Shown here: positions 7,995 through 15,234 of the stretch, in pieces
Numbering within the stretch: position 1 is the first letter of the stretch
How the letters are laid out: the number at the start of each line of letters is the position of its first letter
Assembly (NCBI RefSeq): GCF_019710475.1
Contig: NZ_JAJFAX010000003.1
Span: 310,001 to 374,000 of the forward strand
Reading direction: 5' to 3'
Length of the DNA: 64,000 bases
DNA from: Glycomyces sp. TRM65418
Lineage (GTDB): Bacteria > Actinomycetota > Actinomycetes > Mycobacteriales > Micromonosporaceae
The notes under the pieces: generated by a model
The model's input: only the letters and a program-made list of their open reading frames with translations
What the model was told of the DNA's origin: nothing
Databases searched by the model: none
Position numbers and translations under genes: made by a program

Positions 7995-9353
7995 TCAGGA
8001 CCAGTCGAGGGACGCGCCGCCCGAGGCGATGACGTCCCGGTACCAGTGGGCGCTGCGCTTGAGGGTCCGCTCCTGCGTGTCGTAGTCGACCCGCACGAGG
8101 CCGAAGCGCTTGGAGTAGCCCTCGCCCCATTCGAAGTTGTCGAGCAGGGACCACACGAAGTAGCCGCGCAGGTCCACGCCCTTCTCGATGGCGCGGCCCG
8201 CCGCCCGCATGTAGCCGTCGAGGTAGTCGACGCGGTCGGCGTCGTCGACCGAGCCGTCCGGGCCGACGGTGTCGTCGAAGGACGCGCCGCTCTCGGTGAT
8301 GTACACCGGCAGGTCGGTGTAGTCGGCCGAGAGGCGCTCCAGGACGCGGCGCAGGCTGTCGGGGTTGATCTCCCAGCCGAAGCCGGTCACCGGTTGCTGC
8401 GGCGGCAGGCTCCGGTTGCCCAGGTGCGTGTCGGACGGGTCGGCCTCGACGACGAAGCGGTGGTAGTGGTTGACGCCCACGAAGTCCAGGGGCGCGGCGA
8501 CGGTCTCCATGTCGCCCGGCAGGACCGCCTCGAACGCGCCGGTGGGCGCGAAGTGGCGGAGCATGTCCTCCGGGTAGGACCCGCGGAAGAGCGGGTCGAG
8601 GAAGAGGCGGTTGCCGCCGCCGTCGGACAGGCGCGCGGCCTCGCGGTCGGCGGGCTTGTCGGTAGCGGCCTCGATGTCGGTCATGATGATCGCCGAGCCG
8701 ACGCGGGCGCCGGGCGCGGCCTTGCGGATCTCGCCCACGGCCAGGCCGTGGGCGAGGTTGAGGTGGTGGGCCGCGCGCAGGGCGGCGACGCGGTCCCGGC
8801 GGCCGGGGGCGTGGACGCCCGCGTGGTAGCCGAGGAAGGCCGCGCACCAGGCCTCGTTGATCGGGATCCACTCGTCCACGAGGTCGCCCAGGGCCGCGGC
8901 GGTGCGGGCCGCGTAGTCGGCGAAGCGTTCGGCGGTCGCCCGCTCGGGCCAGCCGCCCTCGTCCTCCAGGACCTGCGGGAGGTCCCAGTGGTAGAGGGTG
9001 ACGGCCGAGCGGATGCCCTTGTCGCGCAGGTCGGCCAGCTGCTCGCGGTAGAACGCGACGGCCACCGGGTTGAGGTCCCCGCGCCCCTGGGGCTGGAGGC
9101 GCGCCCAGGAGACCGACATGCGGTAGGCCTTGAGGCCGAGGTCGGCGGCGATCGCGAAGTCCTCGCGCCAGCGGTGGTAGTGGTCGCAGGCGACCTCGCC
9201 GGTGTCGCCGTCCTTGACCTTCCCCGGGGTGGCCGAGAAGGTGTCCCAGATGGACGGCCCGCGGCCGCCCTCGGCGGCGGCGCCCTCGATCTGGTAGGCC
9301 GCGGTCGATGCGCCCCAGAGGAAGCCCTCCGGGAACGGGCTGGTCGTGGTCAT
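7995..9353 (-). CDS. GH1 beta-glucosidase
   Basis: This 452-residue cytoplasmic enzyme opens FPEGFLWGASTAAYQIEGA, the GH1 N-terminal signature, and contains YHWDLPQVLEDEGGW. The acid/base region reads PINEAWC (E167), where most GH1 enzymes have NEP. The nucleophile region reads YITESGAS (E354), where most have TENG. Both catalytic glutamates are kept, so activity is expected. It is the last gene of the ROK-linked ABC operon and should hydrolyse imported cellobiose or another beta-glucoside. Substrate specificity is inferred from family and context. Confidence 0.93.
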   Translation of the reverse strand: MTTTSPFPEGFLWGASTAAYQIEGAAAEGGRGPSIWDTFSATPGKVKDGDTGEVACDHYHRWREDFAIAADLGLKAYRMSVSWARLQPQGRGDLNPVAVAFYREQLADLRDKGIRSAVTLYHWDLPQVLEDEGGWPERATAERFADYAARTAAALGDLVDEWIPINEAWCAAFLGYHAGVHAPGRRDRVAALRAAHHLNLAHGLAVGEIRKAAPGARVGSAIIMTDIEAATDKPADREAARLSDGGGNRLFLDPLFRGSYPEDMLRHFAPTGAFEAVLPGDMETVAAPLDFVGVNHYHRFVVEADPSDTHLGNRSLPPQQPVTGFGWEINPDSLRRVLERLSADYTDLPVYITESGASFDDTVGPDGSVDDADRVDYLDGYMRAAGRAIEKGVDLRGYFVWSLLDNFEWGEGYSKRFGLVRVDYDTQERTLKRSAHWYRDVIASGGASLDWS

Positions 9354-9433
9354 GTCGTCTCCTTGCTGGTGTCGTGCGGGTGGTGTGCCCGGCCGTCGGT
9401 CGCTCGGCCGTGGGGGTCGCGGGTCCGTGCCGG

Positions 9434-10501
9434 CTACTTGTCCACGCCGGTCACGACGATGCCTCGGACGAAGACCCGCTGCGCCACGAGGAAGATCGCG
9501 ACGGGCAGGGCCAGCGCCAGGAGCGCGGCGGCGAGGATGAGGTGGGGTTCGGAGTTGTAGACGCCGCTGAAGTAGCTCAGGCCCACGCCGATCGGGACGA
9601 TGTCGCGGTTCCCGGCCAGGTACAGCAGCGGTTCGAAGAAGTCGTTCCAGGCGTAGAAGAAGTGGAAGAGGCTCACGGCGGTGAGGGCCGGGAAGGCCTG
9701 CGGGACGATGACGCGCACGAAGGTGCGGATCGGGCCGGCGCCGTCGATGCGGGCGGCCTCCTCGAGTTCCCTGGGGATGGTGAGGAAGTACTGGCGCAGC
9801 AGGAAGACGTTGAAGGCGTTGGCGAACAGCTGCGGGACGATGAGCGGCAGGTAGGTGCCGACCCAGCCCATCTGGAGGAACACCGCGTACTTGGGCACGA
9901 GGGTGACCGCGGGGGGCAGGAGGATCGTGGCCATGAGGAGTCCGAAGAGGAGGTTGCGGCCGGGGAACCGGAACCGCGCGAAGCCGTAGGCGACGACGGC
10001 GGAGGACACGACGGTGAACAGCATCGTGGTCAGCGCGTACATGAGCGTCCAGCCCATGAGGCGCATGAAGTCGATGGTGTTCCAGGCCTCCTCGAAGTTG
10101 CCCCATTGCGGGTCGACGCCGGTGACCGGGTCGAGGGCGCGCCAGCGGCCCTCCCACTCGACGGTGCCCGCGCCGGGGTCCTCGGGGTCGACGAAGACGC
10201 TCGCCTCGCGGCCGGGTTGGACGAGGGCGAGTTCGCGGACCTCGCCGTCGGGCATCGGCACGGCGTAGACGTCGAGCTCCTCCCCTTCGTATTCGAAGGT
10301 GAGCGAGGTGACGGGGAGGATCGCGGCGTTGGGGTCGGAGACGCCGTCCTTGTCCTTGAGGGCGGTGGCGGCCCCGTAGCCGAGGGGCATGAGGAAGATC
10401 GCGGCGAGCAGGATCGCCCCGAGGGTGGTGCAGCCGGACAGGAGGAGGTTCCGGCGCCTGCGGCGCACGGCGGCGTCGGTGGGCTTGGCTTCGGTGGTCA
10501 C
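9434..10501 (-). CDS. ABC sugar transporter permease, MalG type with extracytoplasmic insert
   Basis: The 355-residue protein starts with GTG overlapping the preceding stop (TAGTG), so it is coupled to the MalF-type gene. After the first membrane span there is a hydrophilic, acidic insert of about 85 residues (YEGEELDVYAVPMPDGEV onward) before span 2, longer than in the first operon's MalG. The EAA loop is EAARIDGAGPIRTFVRVIVPQ. The insert probably faces the binding protein. It belongs to the beta-glucoside operon with the GH1 gene 80 bp downstream. Confidence 0.92.
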   Translation of the reverse strand: MTTEAKPTDAAVRRRRRNLLLSGCTTLGAILLAAIFLMPLGYGAATALKDKDGVSDPNAAILPVTSLTFEYEGEELDVYAVPMPDGEVRELALVQPGREASVFVDPEDPGAGTVEWEGRWRALDPVTGVDPQWGNFEEAWNTIDFMRLMGWTLMYALTTMLFTVVSSAVVAYGFARFRFPGRNLLFGLLMATILLPPAVTLVPKYAVFLQMGWVGTYLPLIVPQLFANAFNVFLLRQYFLTIPRELEEAARIDGAGPIRTFVRVIVPQAFPALTAVSLFHFFYAWNDFFEPLLYLAGNRDIVPIGVGLSYFSGVYNSEPHLILAAALLALALPVAIFLVAQRVFVRGIVVTGVDK

Positions 10502-11478
10502 TATCGCTCCGTTCCGTAGTGCACCCAGTAGCGGGCGGTGCCGAACAGCAGCCCGGTCAGGACCGCGACGACGATGAAGATGAGCCAGGCCAGGGCCGCG
10601 CCGTAGCCCATGTTCCCGAAGACGAAGGCCTCTTGGTAGAAGTGCACGAGCAGGAACTTGCTGGCGCCGCCGGGGCGGCCGCTGGCGCCGAAGAGGACCC
10701 ACGGCACCACGAAGTACTGGAGGACGAGCACCGAGCCGATCACCAGGTTGTAGAAGACGATCGGGGAGAGCAGGGGCAGGGTGACGGTGCGCAGGCGCCG
10801 CCACCAGCCGGCCCCGTCGATCTCGGCGGCCTCGTACAGCTCGGTCGGGATGCCCTGGAGGCCGGCGAGGTTCACGATCATGGCGTTGCCGACGCCCCAC
10901 AGGCCGATGAAGCTGAACGCGAAGAGGACCAGCACGGGGTTGTCGAACCAGCGGATGCCGTCGGATCCGGTGGCGTCGACGCCGGTGAGCCCGATGAGGC
11001 GGTTGACCCAGCCGGTCTGGGGGTTGAGCACCTGCTGCCAGATGAGGACGCCCGCGACGAGCGGGATCATCGAGGGCATGAAGAACAGGAGCCGGAACAG
11101 GCCGGTGAACTTGAGGTGCTTGGAGTTCAGCAGCAGGGCCAGGCCGAGGGCGACGACCAGGCTCAGGGGCAGGAACAGCACGGTGAAGCGGAACGTCGCG
11201 GCGAGCGAGGTCCAGGTGTCGGGGTCGGACAGGGCCCGCTGCCAGTTGTCGCCGCCGGCGAAGGAGGTCGCGCCGGGGTCGGTGAGCTGGAAGTCGAGCG
11301 CCGAGAAGACGAGCGAGGCGCCGATGGGGACGGCCCAGAAGAGGACGAACCCGATGATCCAGGGGCTGATGAACGCGTAGCCCCAGCGCGCCTCGCGGCG
11401 GGCCATCGAGCTGACGGGGCGTCCGGAGCGCTTGTCGCGCCGCCTGACGGCGAGCGCCGCATCGGTGAAGTCGGACAT
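10501..11478 (-). CDS. ABC sugar transporter permease, MalF type
   Basis: This 325-residue permease has six membrane spans starting WGYAFISPWIIGFVLFWAVP and the EAA motif EAAEIDGAGWWRRLRTVTLPLL. It sits between the solute-binding protein and the MalG-type gene. No ATPase subunit is encoded nearby, as in the first operon, so a shared ATPase is inferred. Uptake of a beta-linked oligosaccharide is suggested by the GH1 enzyme. Confidence 0.93.
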   Translation of the reverse strand: MSDFTDAALAVRRRDKRSGRPVSSMARREARWGYAFISPWIIGFVLFWAVPIGASLVFSALDFQLTDPGATSFAGGDNWQRALSDPDTWTSLAATFRFTVLFLPLSLVVALGLALLLNSKHLKFTGLFRLLFFMPSMIPLVAGVLIWQQVLNPQTGWVNRLIGLTGVDATGSDGIRWFDNPVLVLFAFSFIGLWGVGNAMIVNLAGLQGIPTELYEAAEIDGAGWWRRLRTVTLPLLSPIVFYNLVIGSVLVLQYFVVPWVLFGASGRPGGASKFLLVHFYQEAFVFGNMGYGAALAWLIFIVVAVLTGLLFGTARYWVHYGTER

Positions 11479-11548
11479 GGGATTGCGGACCTTTCGGAAG
11501 GACGGCGGCGGGGCGGGGCCGCGGTCACCGCGAGCGCGGTCGGGGGTG

Positions 11549-11574
11549 CCGGGCGGGCGCGGGCGCCCGCCCGG
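11549..11574 (-). terminator. Intra-operon hairpin between SBP and permease genes
   Basis: An 11-bp GC stem with a 4-nt loop (CCGGGCGGGCG and complement) lies in the 140-bp gap after the binding-protein stop. Such elements in sugar operons can stabilise or partly terminate the SBP message, giving more SBP than permease. Its effect here is inferred. Confidence 0.45.
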
Positions 11575-11618
11575 CCGGGAGGAGCGGCCCGGGGTCGAGA
11601 GCGGGCCGCAGGGGTGGC

Positions 11619-13028
11619 CTAGGCGGCGTCGAAGACCGCTTGAAGGTCCGCTCGGAGCGCTTCGAGCTCGGCCGGGATGTCGAGCCCCTCTTCCTGGGCG
11701 AAGCGGGTGGCGTACTCGGACAGGACCGCCTCGGCTTCGAGGAAGTTGGGCATGCCGCCCTCGTGCGAGGGGTTGTCGACGTAGGACATGCCTTCGACGG
11801 CGGTGTCCCAGTTGATGTCCTGGCCTTCGAAGTTCGCCGCGCCGACGCGGTCGAAGTAGCCGTCCTGGAGGCTGATGCGCGCGGGCATGCCGCCGTAGGT
11901 GGTGGTCAGCTCCTCGGCGGCGTCGCCGAGGAGGTGGGTGAGGACGGTGAAGGCCTCGTCGGGGTGCTCGGTGTCCTTGGTGATCGAGAAGGTGTCGGCG
12001 TGGAGCTTCGCGGTGGTCTCGCCGTTGTACGAGGGGACGGCCGCGGTGTCCCAGCTGCCTTCGAAGCCGGCCATGCAGCAGGTCGCGTACCACAGGTGGG
12101 TGTTGCCCATGGCGAGGTTGCCCGACTCGAACCAGGAGCCGGCGTTGAGCATGTCGGAGTCGCCGTAGGGGCCGTTGGGGATGAAGTGCTCTTCCCACAT
12201 GCCGTCGTAGTACCACTGCTGGGCCTCGGCCCAGTGCGGCGGGATCTGGGCGTTGCCCGCGTCGTCGACGAGGGTGCCGGCGCCGAAGAGGGTGGACTGG
12301 GCGCGGATGTCGGCGAAGACGTTGCCGAAGCCGAACTGGACGATCTCGCCCGGGTCGAAGTCGGGGCTGTTGGCGTCGTCGCCCTCGGCGTCGACGGTGA
12401 GCCGCTTGGCCAGGTCGGTCATGGTCGCGATGTCCCAGGGCCGCTCGTTGCCTTCGGCGTCGACGTAGGGCGCGCCGTACTCCTGGGGCGGGTAGGCCAG
12501 TCCGGCCTCGTCGAACAGGTCGAGGTTGACGTACATGAAGGACGGGAAGACCGCGAACGGCAGGCCGATCTGGCCTTCCTCCTCGATCCGGTAGAAGTCG
12601 ACCAGGGCGGGGTCGAAGTCGGTGAGGTCGTAGTCGTTCTTCTCGATGTACGGGGTGAGGTCGAGCCAGGCGCCGGGGAAGGTGGAGCGGCCGCGAATGC
12701 CCATGGGCCCGACGATGTCGGGGGCGTCGCCGGTGGCGATCTGGGTGGAGAGGATGTTCGGGGCCTGGTCGGCGTCCACGACCTCCAGGACCAGTTCGAT
12801 CTCGTCCTGGCCGGCGTTGAACTCCTCGACGACCGCTTCCTGCGCGGGGATGGTGGGGGCGTCGGAGCCCGCGCCCATCCCCACGAACCAGCGGATCTCG
12901 ACGCGGTCGGAGGCGCTCGAGCCGCCGCCGTCCATGCATGCGGTGGCGAGCAGCGCGGCGGCGGCGCCCGCGGCGACGGTGCGGAGGGCGGTGAAGCCGC
13001 GTCCGCGGAGGGGAGATGTGGTCCTCAT
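11619..13028 (-). CDS. ABC transporter sugar-binding lipoprotein
   Basis: The 469-residue family 1 binding protein has a signal peptide ending LLATAC (lipobox, Cys about 31) and a Gly/Ser linker. Domain features include EIRWFVGMGAGSD, NILSTQIATGDAPDIVGPMG and TFSITKDTEHPDEAFTVLTHLL. An adjacent Cys pair (ATCCMAG) is unusual for an SBP. An ORF open to 13253 adds 75 charged residues that look non-coding, so ATG at 13028 was chosen. It is the first gene of the ROK-regulated operon. The ligand is probably a beta-glucoside, inferred from GH1. Confidence 0.92.
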   Translation of the reverse strand: MRTTSPLRGRGFTALRTVAAGAAAALLATACMDGGGSSASDRVEIRWFVGMGAGSDAPTIPAQEAVVEEFNAGQDEIELVLEVVDADQAPNILSTQIATGDAPDIVGPMGIRGRSTFPGAWLDLTPYIEKNDYDLTDFDPALVDFYRIEEEGQIGLPFAVFPSFMYVNLDLFDEAGLAYPPQEYGAPYVDAEGNERPWDIATMTDLAKRLTVDAEGDDANSPDFDPGEIVQFGFGNVFADIRAQSTLFGAGTLVDDAGNAQIPPHWAEAQQWYYDGMWEEHFIPNGPYGDSDMLNAGSWFESGNLAMGNTHLWYATCCMAGFEGSWDTAAVPSYNGETTAKLHADTFSITKDTEHPDEAFTVLTHLLGDAAEELTTTYGGMPARISLQDGYFDRVGAANFEGQDINWDTAVEGMSYVDNPSHEGGMPNFLEAEAVLSEYATRFAQEEGLDIPAELEALRADLQAVFDAA

Positions 13029-13196
13029 GGGGTTGCTCCTATGTCCAGCGGCCTGATCGGCTGCTCGGGAGGGATATCGGGAAGGTTCCTTTGTGGTCGT
13101 TCGAGGTCGAGGGAGGGGCGCTGACGTCGCGTCGGCGGACGGGTTCGGCGCGATCCGGCGTGCGGGCCGGAGGTAGGCTGGAACAGTCGTACACGA

Positions 13197-13220
13197 CTTA
13201 TTGATAAGACTTAGATTAAG
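13197..13220. promoter_or_regulatory. Tandem inverted repeats, candidate ROK operators
   Basis: CTTATTGATAAG (13197-13208) and CTTAGATTAAG (13210-13220) are adjacent inverted repeats with CTTA/TAAG ends. The second covers the -10 box and the first lies over the start region, so binding would block RNA polymerase. AT-rich TTA/TAA palindromes are typical of ROK repressors. Confidence 0.6.
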
Positions 13221-13241
13221 TAAGCGGACCCGCGCCGTCAA
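13213..13241 (-). promoter_or_regulatory. Promoter of the beta-glucoside operon
   Basis: Minus-strand TTGACG (13236-13241) and TAATCT (13213-13218) are 17 bp apart, close to the consensus for the principal sigma factor. Confidence 0.7.
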
Positions 13242-13297
13242 TCGTTTCGACATAACGGCATGGTCCCGGACCGATAACGACCCGGACTGGTGGACAG

Positions 13298-14506
13298 ATG
13301 GAAGCCCCTAGGCACAGGACCACTCGCGACCTCAAACTCGGCAACCGCATGCGCCTGCTGCGGACCCTGTACTTCGACGGTCCGCTCACCCGCCGCGACC
13401 TGGCCCCCGCCACCGACCTGAGCACCGCCACCATCTCCAACGTGACCGCCGAGCTCCTGGCCGACGGGGTGCTGCGCGAGGCGGGCAAGGTCGAGTCCGA
13501 CGGCGGCAGGCCGCAGATCCTCCTGGAGGTCGACCCCGGCCACGCCCGGGTCGTCGGCGTCGACGTCGGCGAGACCCAGGTGCGCGTCGAGCTGCTGGAC
13601 CTGAAGCTCGCCGAGCAGGCCGGCGTCCGCTACGCCCTCGCGCCCGGTCGCCACGATCCGGCCACCGTGATCGAGCACATCGTCGCGGGCGTCAAAGAGG
13701 TCCTCGGCGAGGCCGGCGGCGTGCCCGTGCTCGGCGTCGGCGTGGGCATGCCCGGCATCGTCGAGTACGGCCCCGAGGGCGTCATCCACGCCAAGGCCTT
13801 CGGATGGGACGCCGTCCCCTTGGGCCGCATGCTCATGGAACGCCTCGACCCGCTGCCGGTCCACGTCGAGAACGGCGCGATGACCATGGGCCAGGCCGAG
13901 CTGTGGTTCGGGGCCGGACGCGGGGCCCAGAACGCCGTCATCGCGCTCATCGGCTCCGGCGTCGGCTCGTGCATCGTCGCGGGCGGCGCGCTCTACCGGG
14001 GCGCGGGATCGAGCGCGGGCGAATGGGGCCACACCACCATGGCCGTCGCCGGGCGGCCCTGCCGGTGCGGCTGCCGCGGATGCCTGGAGGCCTATGTGGG
14101 CGCGGAGGGCATCCTCGACCGGTACCTCGCCGCCACCGGCGTCGTCGAACTCACCGGCGAGGGCGAGGAGGCCGACCTGGAGCGGCTGCTCGACGACGAC
14201 TCCCCCGCCGCCGTCGCGGTCCTCGACGAGACCGTCGAGTACCTGGGCGCGGGCCTGGCGGACCTGCTCAACCTGTTCAACCCCGAGCTGATCGTCATCG
14301 GCGGCTGGGCCGGGCACATGCTCGCGCGCCGCCGACTCGACGACATCCAGGCGGCCGCCCGGTCCTACTCCCTCGGCCAGCCGTTCGCGACCGCCCGGAT
14401 CGTGCCGGGCCTCCTCGGTCCGGACGCGGTCGCCAAGGGCGCCGCGACCCTCGTCATCGAACGGTTCCTCAGCGGCGAGGGCGGCGCCGGCCGGGCCGCT
14501 CCCTGA
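13298..14506 (+). CDS. ROK-family transcriptional repressor
   Basis: This 402-residue protein has an N-terminal winged helix (residues 15-75, LTRRDLAPATDLSTATISNVTAELL) fused to a ROK sugar-kinase-like domain. The ROK zinc motif is intact as CRCGCRGCLEAY. The region GIVEYGPEGVIHAKAFGWDAVPL is the sugar-binding part. It is divergent from the beta-glucoside operon and probably represses it until an intracellular sugar binds. The start ATG has only a weak ribosome site (GGTGGA). Confidence 0.92.
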   Translation: MEAPRHRTTRDLKLGNRMRLLRTLYFDGPLTRRDLAPATDLSTATISNVTAELLADGVLREAGKVESDGGRPQILLEVDPGHARVVGVDVGETQVRVELLDLKLAEQAGVRYALAPGRHDPATVIEHIVAGVKEVLGEAGGVPVLGVGVGMPGIVEYGPEGVIHAKAFGWDAVPLGRMLMERLDPLPVHVENGAMTMGQAELWFGAGRGAQNAVIALIGSGVGSCIVAGGALYRGAGSSAGEWGHTTMAVAGRPCRCGCRGCLEAYVGAEGILDRYLAATGVVELTGEGEEADLERLLDDDSPAAVAVLDETVEYLGAGLADLLNLFNPELIVIGGWAGHMLARRRLDDIQAAARSYSLGQPFATARIVPGLLGPDAVAKGAATLVIERFLSGEGGAGRAAP

Positions 14507-14601
14507 GCGGGACTGCCGGCGAAGACGCCGTTGCGGCCACCGGGCGGCCCGCCGCGCCTTTAAATTGGCGGGACAGGGCGCCGACGACGAAGGAGCGACC
14601 A

Positions 14602-15165
14602 GTGGACACTCCCGCCACGCCGACCGACCGCGCGTTCAGGACCGCGAGCGCGGCACTGTGGACCGCGGCCGCCGCCCTCGCGGTGGCGGCGATCGGCAAG
14701 ATCGCCCGCTACGGGCAGTTCCGGCAGTCCGCTTCGGACGCCTGCGACGCCGTGGTCGACCTCGAACCGCCCGGAGGCTGGTCCGACTCGTCGTTCCCGT
14801 GCGAGCAGTTCGCGCCGATGGGATGGATCCTGCCGTACTGGTTCGCCATCACGGCCTACCTGGTCTTCGCCGTGCTGTTCGCGGTCGCAGCGGTCAAGGC
14901 CGCCAAGGCGAGCCCGGGCACACGGGCGTTCGCGACGACCACCACGGTCCTCGCCACGCTGCTGTGCGTCGTCCCGGGCGTGTTCGGCCTCGGTTGGACG
15001 TTCGCGGTCGCCACCGCGAACGAGGCGGACCGCCTCGTCGCCCAGCGGATCCACGACGCCGTCCCCGGGTGGTTCACCGCCATTGAGGTCCTCGTCCTGC
15101 TGGTGGCGTTCGCCGCCGCGCTGACCGCGGTGATCCTCCTGCGCAGGCGGCCCGACCGGCCATGA
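14602..15165 (+). CDS. Four-helix integral membrane protein of unknown function
   Basis: GTG at 14602 follows AAGGAG at a good distance and gives 187 residues. Four hydrophobic segments are visible (about 16-34, 76-96, 106-130, 155-175). The first extracytoplasmic loop has two Cys (DACDAVVDLE and SSFPCEQF) that could form a disulfide. A stretch FAVATANEADRL precedes the last loop. The protein resembles small DUF4328-like or DUF2567-like actinobacterial membrane proteins only in layout; no family is claimed. It follows the ROK gene in the same direction, with about 95 bp between. Confidence 0.75.
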   Translation: MDTPATPTDRAFRTASAALWTAAAALAVAAIGKIARYGQFRQSASDACDAVVDLEPPGGWSDSSFPCEQFAPMGWILPYWFAITAYLVFAVLFAVAAVKAAKASPGTRAFATTTTVLATLLCVVPGVFGLGWTFAVATANEADRLVAQRIHDAVPGWFTAIEVLVLLVAFAAALTAVILLRRRPDRP

Positions 15166-15234
15166 GGCGGGCGAGTACGGCGAATCCCGCACTGCGGACG
15201 CGGCGGGCGACCCGGCCGCACCCGAAACGGCGCG

